Positions 19,515-26,006 of a DNA stretch of 43,842 nt are shown one piece after another. Source of the DNA: an uncultured Chlamydiae bacterium (GTDB taxonomy: Bacteria > Chlamydiota > Chlamydiia > Chlamydiales > CALBHK01); the NCBI GenBank assembly GCA_937894565.1, contig CALBHK010000178.1:1-43842 (forward strand), written 5' to 3'. The notes under the pieces were generated by a model. The model had not been told where the DNA came from. It was given only the letters and a program-made list of their open reading frames with translations, and searched no databases. The first letter of the stretch is position 1. Every line of letters starts with the position of its first letter. Both the position numbers and the translations under genes were made by a program.

Positions 19515-20810
19515 TCACAACCACCCTCCAGAAAACCCGGCGCGCTTCAAACCTGTCTTGATGTAAGAACAGTTTCGCATTAATTGCCACAGCAGGCCAC
19601 TGCGATAGTTCTCAATCATTAGGACAATTGGTCCTTGGTTAAGTCCAAAATGCCAAGGCGACACCCAGAAACCATAAGGATTACCCGGCTCTCCTGGATG
19701 CGTTGGGTTGAATGCAGCTTTGAAGCCGTACCGGTTGAATTTTGTCAACTTTGCCTGATGAATACAGTGCTCGAGTGCGGATAATACAATTTCAGGCGCA
19801 AAAGGTAAGGATGCAACGACCGCCCAGGGTGAGAGTGTGCCGTCATCGGGTCCGTATGGCACACCGCGCCCCAGATAATCATAAAACGTGCGCTCAATGC
19901 CTTCCAACTTTATAGTGCAGGAACCAGGCCCCTCGCTCGCCGTAATTCCCCAACAACAGCCACAATAGTCGGCGAACTTAAGTGGATTCTCAATCGCATA
20001 ACGTTGTTGCACATAGGTAGCACGTCGACTGTTCTCGAAGTAGTCGATACCTTTAAGACGCATGAAAGCATCCTGGATACTACGAAAGTCTATCCAGGTA
20101 TGAGAAAGCTGATGTGTGAACAACGGTCCAGCGTAGAGGTAGTCATAACCATAACACTGTTCCCATCGATAGGAGGAAGTCCATGCCATGTAGCTGCTTT
20201 CTGGTAATGGATGGGTAGGAGAGCCGAGGCCTAGAATGTAGAGCAACATAGCTTCATCGTAACCTTCCCACCGATAGTTGAGGAAGCCGCTTTCAGGCTT
20301 CCATCCATGTGTTACCGTTGTACCTTGGTTTTGCGCCCATTGCCAATCAGTGCGGCGATAGAGCGCATCGGCAAGAGTGCGGATTTCACTCTCGTCGGCT
20401 GTATTGGCGTCAAAATAAATCCCGGCAGTCAAAGCACCGGCCAGCAAAAAAGCTGTATCTACTGTCGACAATTCACACTGCCAGGCGCGACGTCCACTCT
20501 GCATATCGAGAAAATGATAATAAAATCCTTTATAGCCAGTTGCATCGGGCTCTGGGCCTTGCTGGCTGTTCCAAAAAAAACGCAGCGTCGCAAGTGTTCG
20601 CTCCACCGCCGCGGCGCGTGATATGAATCCCCGCTCTACCCCGACTGGATATGACGCCAACGCAAGTCCAGTGGCGGCGATACTCGCAGGCCAATCGGCC
20701 GCTGTTTTGTCAATCACGAGGCCATTAGAAGGGTTCGTTTCATGTAAAAAATATTCAAATGTTTCGCGCTGCAGTTTTTCTAGTTCGGCATCGATGGTTA
20801 GATTGCTCAT
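19515..20810 (-). CDS. GH144-like glucanase (glycoamylase domain, COG5368 type)
   Basis: Glycoside hydrolase-like protein of 431 residues resembling the glycoamylase domain family (GH144, known members hydrolyse beta-1,2-glucan). Seen: LQRETFEYFLHETNPSNGLVID start, FYYHFLDMQSGRRAW, ELSTVDTAFLLAG, NYRWEGYDEAMLLYILGLGSP, LFTHQLSHTWIDFR, and the C-terminal YGFWVSPWHFGLNQGP. No signal peptide is evident, so the product may act in the cytosol or be exported some other way. It is the last gene of a - strand cluster, 9 nt after the methyltransferase. Its DNA is visibly GC-richer than its neighbours, suggesting a separate origin. The ribosome site (CGGAAAT) is weak. Substrate is inferred from the family only. 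Confidence 0.85.
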   Translation of the reverse strand: MSNLTIDAELEKLQRETFEYFLHETNPSNGLVIDKTAADWPASIAATGLALASYPVGVERGFISRAAAVERTLATLRFFWNSQQGPEPDATGYKGFYYHFLDMQSGRRAWQCELSTVDTAFLLAGALTAGIYFDANTADESEIRTLADALYRRTDWQWAQNQGTTVTHGWKPESGFLNYRWEGYDEAMLLYILGLGSPTHPLPESSYMAWTSSYRWEQCYGYDYLYAGPLFTHQLSHTWIDFRSIQDAFMRLKGIDYFENSRRATYVQQRYAIENPLKFADYCGCCWGITASEGPGSCTIKLEGIERTFYDYLGRGVPYGPDDGTLSPWAVVASLPFAPEIVLSALEHCIHQAKLTKFNRYGFKAAFNPTHPGEPGNPYGFWVSPWHFGLNQGPIVLMIENYRSGLLWQLMRNCSYIKTGLKRAGFSGGWL

Positions 20811-20819
20811 ATTTCCGTT

Positions 20820-21455
20820 TTATCCACTTAGATGAGGAATGAAAGCAGGGGTTTTTGCTACATAGGTTTCGTATTCTTTTCCAAATTCTGTAGACATATC
20901 GCGCTCTTCTATTTTTGCAAGCCGAACATACATAATGACCAAAACAGGAAACATGATGAGGGTTAAAATCGTAGGCCACTGAAGAAGAAAGCCGAACATG
21001 ATCATGATAAAACCCACATACTGTGGGTGTCGTATCCGAGCATAAAGTCCTGTTATTGCTAGGCGATGTTGTTTTTGAGCCTTAAGAAGAATATTCCAAG
21101 CTGATCCTATTATGAAGACACCAAAGAAAATGAATATCAGGCTTAAAATATGAAAGACATCAAAGTGCGGATTTCCTTTCATTCCGAACAAAGTGTGAAG
21201 CAAATGACCATTATCGTGAGAAAACAAGTGCACTGTAGGATAATTTTTTGAAAGCCAACCTGAAAGAAGGAATATCGTTAAAGGGAAACCATACATTTCA
21301 ACAAAGAGCGCTATTATAAATGCCGAAAAGCCACCAAATGATACCCAATCTCGACTCTTTTTTGGCCTAGTAAAGCTGAATGCAAAGATAATAAAAATCA
21401 ACGAGTTGATAATGACTAAACTCCATAAGCCGTAAGCTGGGGCTTCATGATCCAC
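20820..21455 (-). CDS. Isoprenylcysteine carboxyl methyltransferase-like membrane protein
   Basis: Integral membrane methyltransferase-like protein, 211 residues, with about five to six hydrophobic segments. The C-terminal TGLYARIRHPQYVGF followed by EERDM...YETYVAKTPAFIP is the hallmark of the ICMT/PEMT methyltransferase fold, where the RHPxY and the E-E pair bind S-adenosylmethionine. The start codon is GTG (complement of 21453-21455), with AAGGAG about 8 nt upstream. It lies 17 nt after the DUF2933-like gene in a - strand cluster. Such genes are often found in bacterial metal-resistance clusters, but the methyl acceptor is not known. Confidence 0.85.
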   Translation of the reverse strand: MDHEAPAYGLWSLVIINSLIFIIFAFSFTRPKKSRDWVSFGGFSAFIIALFVEMYGFPLTIFLLSGWLSKNYPTVHLFSHDNGHLLHTLFGMKGNPHFDVFHILSLIFIFFGVFIIGSAWNILLKAQKQHRLAITGLYARIRHPQYVGFIMIMFGFLLQWPTILTLIMFPVLVIMYVRLAKIEERDMSTEFGKEYETYVAKTPAFIPHLSG

Positions 21456-21472
21456 GACGAACTCCTTTTATA

Positions 21473-21715
21473 TTAATGATGATGTGTTTGATTTTTCTTA
21501 TCATTATCATCACTATCACCTCCATGATGATGTCCGTGGCCATGAAAGATATGCATTAATGGACATGCAAGCAATAGCAACCAAGGCAATATTCCCAAAA
21601 GATGAGCCCCATGCTCTGTGATAAGGAAAAATCCGATAACAACTAAAAATCCAAACAATACAATATAAGTTGGAGATGCCCAGGTTAACTTTGATGGGCG
21701 GTCAGAGTGGTCCAT
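21473..21715 (-). CDS. Small His-rich membrane protein, DUF2933-like
   Basis: The frame is open to 21853, but the ATG at 21715 has AAGGAAATT just upstream and starts the compact protein MDHSDRPSKL..., 80 residues. Two hydrophobic helices (about 14-32 and 37-53) are followed by a His/Asp-rich tail HGHGHHHGG...HHH that could bind metal. This matches DUF2933, a small membrane family common beside copper and mercury genes. It begins 17 nt after the preceding small membrane gene and ends 17 nt before the methyltransferase gene. Role in metal trafficking is inferred from tail and context. Confidence 0.78.
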   Translation of the reverse strand: MDHSDRPSKLTWASPTYIVLFGFLVVIGFFLITEHGAHLLGILPWLLLLACPLMHIFHGHGHHHGGDSDDNDKKNQTHHH

Positions 21716-21732
21716 AATTTCCTTACGTAAGA

Positions 21733-21966
21733 TTATTTTCCAGGCATCATCATTGGAGGGTAGGCATGCGCGAAATCTCCAAGATAAAAGTACTGTATTA
21801 TGTAATACACAGTACAAATGGCCCCAAATATTCCGACAATAACCAGAACCCAACCAGCAAGAGAGCTCAATCCTTTATTCTCTTTGCTTAACCGGACAAG
21901 CACAAGCCCTGTTGCTAATGCAAACATTTCTAATATAAATGCAATATGCCCCAAAAACATTGCCAT
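21733..21966 (-). CDS. Small membrane protein, copper-cluster associated
   Basis: 77 residues, first gene of the - strand cluster. Two hydrophobic helices (about 3-25 and 37-60), a short hydrophilic connector RLSKENKG, and a C-terminal PPMMMPGK rich in Met. AAAAGGAG stands 6 nt upstream of the ATG at 21966, so the start is clear. No family recognised. The gene diverges from csoR across a 185-nt region, so the copper repressor may also control this cluster; the Met-rich end would fit Cu(I) contact. Confidence 0.7.
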   Translation of the reverse strand: MAMFLGHIAFILEMFALATGLVLVRLSKENKGLSSLAGWVLVIVGIFGAICTVYYIIQYFYLGDFAHAYPPMMMPGK

Positions 21967-22081
21967 AAAGATCTCCTTTTCTATGTCAGCCTAAGCCCAA
22001 TATATGCCTGCAAAAATAAATATATGCAATTTTTTAAATCTAGGTTAATGGCTATTCGATCATGATGAAAGCTATTACACA

Positions 22082-22109
22082 TTGACATAAATAAGCCATC
22101 AAATATACT
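22082..22109 (+). promoter_or_regulatory. Sigma-70-type promoter of the csoR operon
   Basis: TTGACA (22082-22087), 16-nt spacer, TATACT (22104-22109). This is close to consensus and lies 42 nt before the csoR start. The -10 box overlaps the CsoR-type operator, so bound repressor would block RNA polymerase. Confidence 0.75.
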
Positions 22110-22125
22110 ATACGGGGGTATAGTA
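22106..22125. promoter_or_regulatory. CsoR-type copper operator
   Basis: TACTATACGGGGGTATAGTA: inverted arms TACTATAC/GTATAGTA around a G-tract, the known layout of CsoR operators (for example the B. subtilis copZA site with a central GGGGGTA). It overlaps the promoter -10 box and lies 26 nt upstream of csoR. It probably autoregulates csoR and the Cys-rich genes; it may also affect the divergent - strand cluster. Confidence 0.78.
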
Positions 22126-22151
22126 CAAAATTGAGAATACAGGAAATTTTT

Positions 22152-22457
22152 ATGCCGAATGATTCATGTTGCCATCACCAACAAACTCAGCATCCCTCAC
22201 ATCAGGAACAAATGCCACATCTAAACAGAGTAAGTGGACAAGTGGAAGGGATTAAAAAAATGATCGAAGAAAGAAGGTATTGTCCCGAAATTCTAAACCA
22301 GCTTCGCGCTATACGTTCAGCTATTAAAAGTATTGAATTGCGCATTTTAGATACCCATCTATCCTCTTGCGTAACAGAAGCCTGCCTTTCTCAAGATCAA
22401 AATGAACAAAGAAAAAAAATCGATGAAATTCGTGAACTTATTAAAAGATTTGAATGA
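22152..22457 (+). CDS. csoR: CsoR-family copper-sensing repressor
   Basis: All-helical DUF156 repressor that leaves DNA when it binds Cu(I). A TTG-initiated frame begins at 22131, but the ATG at 22152 follows AGGAAATTTT and is chosen (101 residues). The Cu(I) ligands are C44 (YCPEIL), H69 and C73 (THLSSC). Their spacing, Cys-25-His-4-Cys, equals that of characterised CsoR and differs from RcnR/FrmR. The N-terminus is rich in Cys and His (DSCCHHQQTQHPSH), an extra possible metal site. NRVSGQVEGI marks the DNA-binding helix. An operator and promoter lie directly upstream; the Cys-rich gene follows after 20 nt. Confidence 0.93.
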   Translation: MPNDSCCHHQQTQHPSHQEQMPHLNRVSGQVEGIKKMIEERRYCPEILNQLRAIRSAIKSIELRILDTHLSSCVTEACLSQDQNEQRKKIDEIRELIKRFE

Positions 22458-22477
22458 ATTAACAAAGGAAGTCGTGA

Positions 22478-22789
22478 ATGGAATTAACTAGTGAAATTTC
22501 CCTATCTACGATTGGAGAGTTAAACCAACAAGAACGCAAAAAAAGAAATATTGGAATTTTATCTGCTGCCTTCATAGGAGCTTCTATCTTTATGTTGGGA
22601 TTTTTTGTCTTTGCACCATCAACTAAAATAACCAGCAAAAGTGCTCAATTTGCTAAGGGTTCACATTGCGAATGTGGAGAAAATTGTTCATGCGGAATTA
22701 GTTGTTGTTGTTATGTAAATGGTTTGAAATACTATGATCGCAAAATCCGGTTGGATTTTGCGATCATATGGGTTATGCAACTTTTCTAA
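22478..22789 (+). CDS. Membrane-anchored Cys-rich protein whose stop codon was hit by an IS
   Basis: One hydrophobic helix (about 24-46) followed by a Cys-rich segment (CECGENCSCGISCCC, residues 64-78), like a tethered metallothionein. AAAGGAAG precedes the ATG. The IS inserted so that the original TAG after Lys84 (recovered by joining 22729 to 25503) became TAC, adding a 19-residue tail, YYDRK...MQLF, read from the IS end and stopping at 22789. So the ancestral protein had 84 residues; the present ORF has 103. It overlaps the transposase gene on the other strand. Gene order after csoR suggests a Cu(I)-inducible scavenger. Function is inferred from Cys content only. Confidence 0.75.
   Translation: MELTSEISLSTIGELNQQERKKRNIGILSAAFIGASIFMLGFFVFAPSTKITSKSAQFAKGSHCECGENCSCGISCCCYVNGLKYYDRKIRLDFAIIWVMQLF
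22724..22731. repeat. Target-site duplication, left copy
   Basis: TTGAAATA, identical to 25497-25504 on the other side of the insertion sequence. An 8-bp duplication is typical of ISL3-like and some IS256-like elements. Confidence 0.9.
22732..22759 (+). repeat. IS left terminal inverted repeat
   Basis: 28 bp starting CTATGATCGCAAAATCC. Pairs with 25469-25496; the single mismatch is at position 16 (C versus T). Confidence 0.9.
22733..22768. terminator. Perfect hairpin at the transposase 3' end
   Basis: Arms TATGATCGCAAAATCC (22733-22748) and its exact complement (22753-22768) around a GGTT loop, starting 5 nt past the transposase stop. It includes the left IS end. It may terminate transposase transcripts or shield the element from outside transcription; there is no U-tract, so termination is not certain. 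Confidence 0.5.
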
Positions 22790-24572
22790 TCAATTTAGAT
22801 ACTCTCATGAAAACCTTATGAAAATCTGGATTCCTCATAATTTTCTTAAGACCAACTGGTAATTTTTCTTCATTCTGAGATCTCCTCACTCTTTCTTGAA
22901 TCCATTTCATATCTAATTGTGCAAATCGTGCGGCCAAAGTTGGTTGCCCATTGAGGATAATATTCATAAATTCAGGGCACTGCAGATTTTTCATCATCGG
23001 TGTTTCGGCAATCATTGCTCGGGCAGTGCGTCCTAACGTACTCATTCCAGTTCTCTTGTATTCCGAACGTTGAAATTCTCTGAACAGGCGTTCCATGCAG
23101 TTCGACGTCCTCTGAGGGTACGTGAGAACTGTTTCCCCACTCGATTGTCGAACTTCAACAGGCTTAGAAAAAAGCATTTTCCAATATTTCAAAATCTGCT
23201 TGACCATCCTCTGGTAGGCTTTATCAGAGTTATTCTTGATTTCATCTGACTCAATGAAAATTTTGAGTTGCTCTTCCATTGCGGTCATATCGCACTCTTC
23301 ACCGTCATCATTCAATCCCTTTACACCGTATATTGGTGCTATTTTCATTACGGCGCGTAGATGGTCAAAATCTTGTACTTTCTTTTCTAAAGCAGCCATG
23401 TGTTTGCAGAGGTCGGGATTCTCCAGAATGGAAGCTAACAGCAATTCTAATTCAGATAACTCTTTAGAGTCTAAAGGGTATGCCTTAAGACTGTCATATG
23501 TTTTTTTCATCCTTTGTAAATACACAAGCTCCGACCGATCAAATGGATATCCATAACCATTCAACTCTTGTTCATATGCAAGAATCCACAGTGCCTTACA
23601 ATATGCCTTTATTATCTCTGGCATAGTTTGAAATGAAGATTTGTACTTTTTTTCATCATATTTCGTATAGTCAGCTAGTTGTGGATTCATTTCGATGCTT
23701 GTCTTGCATTTGCTTACGAACTCCTTAAGTTGTTTAGTTATATCATATTGTTTAAGAACACCTTGCAGCTTTATATTCTCATATTCTAAGAAAGTTTTTC
23801 CAATTGACCTGAGGAAGTGAAAGTGACAGATAAGAAGCAAAACACCAGGAAACACTTCCTGAAATGCTGCCAAATTTGATGCGAGCATGTCGCAGATACC
23901 TGCTAAGGGAGCACCGTATTTCTTTTTAAGCTCTCTAAGAAAAGTTGCAACAGTCTCTGTCGACTCTGTTGGTAATTTTACACTTCCCAAGACTATACTT
24001 ACTTTTTCTGAGACTTCTTCCGCTATTGCACACATTAGATGGGCAGCGCCATCGCCCGGATGCATGGCATCGAAATACATAAAAAAGCCACCACCTCTAT
24101 GCAAAAACTTCTTAATTTCTGTTTGCTTATCTCTCTGGGCTTCTACCACATAATGAACAAACTTCTTCGCAAGAAGGGTAACTTCACTTTCGGAAATAGC
24201 TAGGTTATTTTTTCGCTTCAGATCCGCTTGAATTTGTAGAGGTGTGTGTGATTTACCCCATAAAGCCTCTCCTATGTATGCGATGACATCATATCCAAAA
24301 TTTGAACCTTGCGGCAAGAATGTATCTAATCCGGAGTATCGATGCTTTTTTTTGCATTCTTTTAATGGACAAACTTTCACAGTCTCATGCACCTGAAATG
24401 GCCCTATGTGCATGGTACGCACCTCCCTCACCTTTGTTTTCATCACATTTAATTTGGGATGTGACTCACAGGTGCATACGGTCTCCTCCGGTTCAATATG
24501 AATAGTTGGCATCTTCGGAAAAAGAATTCCTGGATTGATTTGACTTTCAGCCTGCTCTCGGCACAGTTGCAA
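22773..24572 (-). CDS. DDE-type transposase (ISL3-like)
   Basis: 599 residues. The N-terminal region carries Cys/His pairs (C33, C35, H38, C68, C73) like the zinc-binding head of ISL3-family transposases. The catalytic core shows YFDAMHPGDG with Asp168 and GICDMLASN with Asp228, followed by CHFHFLRSIGK (about 249-259), a block typical of ISL3/MULE-type enzymes. The third catalytic acid was not assigned. It starts 14 nt after the accessory gene and ends 41 nt from the left IS end. No frameshift or internal stop, so it could be active. Family assignment is by motif only. Confidence 0.85.
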   Translation of the reverse strand: MQLCREQAESQINPGILFPKMPTIHIEPEETVCTCESHPKLNVMKTKVREVRTMHIGPFQVHETVKVCPLKECKKKHRYSGLDTFLPQGSNFGYDVIAYIGEALWGKSHTPLQIQADLKRKNNLAISESEVTLLAKKFVHYVVEAQRDKQTEIKKFLHRGGGFFMYFDAMHPGDGAAHLMCAIAEEVSEKVSIVLGSVKLPTESTETVATFLRELKKKYGAPLAGICDMLASNLAAFQEVFPGVLLLICHFHFLRSIGKTFLEYENIKLQGVLKQYDITKQLKEFVSKCKTSIEMNPQLADYTKYDEKKYKSSFQTMPEIIKAYCKALWILAYEQELNGYGYPFDRSELVYLQRMKKTYDSLKAYPLDSKELSELELLLASILENPDLCKHMAALEKKVQDFDHLRAVMKIAPIYGVKGLNDDGEECDMTAMEEQLKIFIESDEIKNNSDKAYQRMVKQILKYWKMLFSKPVEVRQSSGETVLTYPQRTSNCMERLFREFQRSEYKRTGMSTLGRTARAMIAETPMMKNLQCPEFMNIILNGQPTLAARFAQLDMKWIQERVRRSQNEEKLPVGLKKIMRNPDFHKVFMRVSKLIRKVA

Positions 24573-24586
24573 GAACTGAACCGCAA

Positions 24587-25234
24587 TCAGTCCGGAGTTT
24601 TTTTTAAAAGATGGTTTTCTTCAAAAACCTGCGTTACCTGTTCACGAGTAATCAATGACCCTCTTTTTGAAAGACGCTTTACAACCTCCTCAACACCTGC
24701 CTGCCCAGGGAATGATCGAATTGTTTCAACTAAAATTTCACCTACAATCCAATCTGGCAATCGTTTTCTACTGCCTACTTCCGCACGTCTTTTGATCTGT
24801 TGATCACTAACTTCCGGATCAGTGCTAACGTAAACATATACTCCATTAACCTCCTTCCTAGTTAAATTCTCAGCCTTAACCAAGCTTAAAAGAGCATTTT
24901 GAACATAAATGCGTTGTTGCTTCTCAAGTTCAGAGCTCGTTTTCCCGTTTTCTGATGCATTGACCAAATGGATTATTGTTTCTTTTAGCGTCCCATATTT
25001 AGAAAAACCAATTTCACCATAGTGCCACAAACCATCTTTATCAAATTTTGGAATGTCTTTGAGTGTATAATACTTTCCCGCATGAGTGTAGCTAGATAGA
25101 TACTCGAGTTTTTTAAGGTAATTATAAGCAGTCATGCGAGTTGTTGTGTGCATCGCTGTGATCACATCATGTATTTCAAGCACCTTCTGCTTAGAAAACA
25201 GCTTCTTAAGTAACTCTAAAACATTTTTTCGCAC
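24587..25234 (-). CDS. IS accessory protein with winged-helix-like N-terminus
   Basis: 215 residues, not a family I recognise. The first 65 residues (KLFSKQKVLEIHDVITAM...TRMTAYNYLKKLEYLSSYTHAGKYYTL) look like a winged helix of the kind that binds DNA in repressors: helix-turn-helix, then a wing. A second similar block appears at about 80-125 and a third helical block at 160-210. It is transcribed ahead of the transposase with 14 nt between. Inverted repeats TTTACAATTATGG lie directly upstream (25253-25297), suggesting that it regulates itself and the transposase or recognises the IS end. It is not a standard IS component. Confidence 0.65.
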   Translation of the reverse strand: MRKNVLELLKKLFSKQKVLEIHDVITAMHTTTRMTAYNYLKKLEYLSSYTHAGKYYTLKDIPKFDKDGLWHYGEIGFSKYGTLKETIIHLVNASENGKTSSELEKQQRIYVQNALLSLVKAENLTRKEVNGVYVYVSTDPEVSDQQIKRRAEVGSRKRLPDWIVGEILVETIRSFPGQAGVEEVVKRLSKRGSLITREQVTQVFEENHLLKKTPD

Positions 25235-25252
25235 TTAAACTCCAATTCAATA

Positions 25253-25297
25253 TTTACAATTATGGTTGTACATCACAATTTAAGCCATAATTGTAAA
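25253..25297. promoter_or_regulatory. Inverted-repeat operator-like site in the IS
   Basis: TTTACAATTATGG (25253-25265) and its exact complement (25285-25297), separated by 19 nt, start 18 nt upstream of the accessory gene. A third copy TTACAATTATGG is at 25415-25426, nearer the IS end. Three copies in under 180 bp suggest binding sites for the accessory protein. Confidence 0.6.
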
Positions 25298-25468
25298 TTA
25301 TACAAGCACAAAAAATCCTTTCCAGAGTTTTTAATTTGAAAAATAAAAAAACAATTTGGCAGATGTTATTGAGAATAAGGAAGTTACTGTATGCAACCAA
25401 AGCTAAACATAATGTTACAATTATGGCAGAAAGAGATTTTCAATTAACTGAATATTAGTGTGTTACAA

Positions 25469-25496
25469 AAAATCCAACCGAATTTTGCGATCATAG
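25469..25496 (-). repeat. IS right terminal inverted repeat
   Basis: 28 bp ending GCGATCATAG; complement of the left end with one mismatch. Unlike the left end it lacks the additional complementary arm that makes a hairpin. Confidence 0.9.
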
Positions 25497-25504
25497 TTGA
25501 AATA
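25497..25504. repeat. Target-site duplication, right copy
   Basis: TTGAAATA, matching 22724-22731. Its final bases restore the TAG stop (with the following G) of the interrupted Cys-rich gene. Confidence 0.9.
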
Positions 25505-25548
25505 GACCTTTTAGAAATATATTTTCAATAAACAAAAAAGGAGAAAAT

Positions 25549-25779
25549 ATGAAAATGTTACTTGGTTTCTTAGGAACATCTCTTATGGCTGTAAGTTTTC
25601 TATCTGCCGCGCCAAATATGGCAAATTGTCATTGCCAAAATTGCACTTGCACTCAAGAAAGACACTGTGGGTGTTTTTCAAAATCAGGCTGTCAATGCTC
25701 TTCCCAATCTTGCCAATGTGGAGAAAATTGTAAGTGTGGATATAACTGCTCTTGCGGAAGCAATTGTGGCTGTAAGTAA
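25549..25779 (+). CDS. Secreted metallothionein-like Cys-rich protein
   Basis: 76 residues: a signal peptide (about 1-21, cleavage near SAAPNMA) and a mature part with 16 Cys, mostly as C-x-C and C-x2-C pairs (CHCQNCTC, CQCGENCKCGYNCSCG, NCGCK). No aromatic-rich core, so likely a metal-thiolate cluster protein binding Cu(I) or other soft metals outside the cytosol. AAAAAAGGAG stands just before the ATG. Before the IS arrived, this gene was 44 nt behind the membrane-anchored Cys-rich gene and so the third gene of the csoR operon; it shares the CGENC motif with that protein. The IS now separates it from the CsoR promoter. Confidence 0.8.
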   Translation: MKMLLGFLGTSLMAVSFLSAAPNMANCHCQNCTCTQERHCGCFSKSGCQCSSQSCQCGENCKCGYNCSCGSNCGCK

Positions 25780-25786
25780 GCTAACT

Positions 25787-25831
25787 ACTGCATTTTAGAA
25801 TGTTTATGTGAATAAAATTCTAAAATGCAGT
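25787..25831. other. Long perfect stem-loop after the Cys-rich gene
   Basis: 15-bp perfect stem (ACTGCATTTTAGAAT at 25787-25801 and its complement at 25817-25831), 15-nt loop, followed by A9 rather than T's. It starts 8 nt past the stop. It may stabilise the mRNA end or act as a terminator, but lacks the U-tract of a standard + strand intrinsic terminator. Confidence 0.5.
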
Positions 25832-26006
25832 TAAAAAAAAAGTCAAAATTTATCCCTATGGGAACGATCAATTTTACACGCGCTGTTTCTGTATTCGTTC
25901 TCTGAAGTTATTTAAAGCCTTTCAATAAGCCAAAGAACTCATTTTCCTTTACCCTTCAATAAATTTATGTTTATAGTCATAGACAGGGGTTTTACAAGGA
26001 ATTTTA

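Larger units (their letters stand above)
22732..25496 (-). mobile_element. Complete 2765-bp insertion sequence with accessory regulator
   Basis: Bounded by 28-bp terminal inverted repeats beginning CTATGATCGCAAAAT, one mismatch between ends, and by an 8-bp target duplication (TTGAAATA). It carries a 599-residue transposase and, ahead of it on the same strand, a 215-residue winged-helix-like protein. The intact reading frames, near-perfect ends and exact duplication suggest recent, possibly still active, insertion. Length and the second gene are unusual for a simple IS; ISL3-like is the best guess from the target duplication, the N-terminal zinc-binding Cys pattern and DDE layout, but the family should be confirmed. 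Confidence 0.9.

Noticed and set aside
20307..20626. + strand frames of over 100 residues opposite the glucanase gene
   Set aside because: They are antisense shadows created by the GC-rich codons of the real gene.
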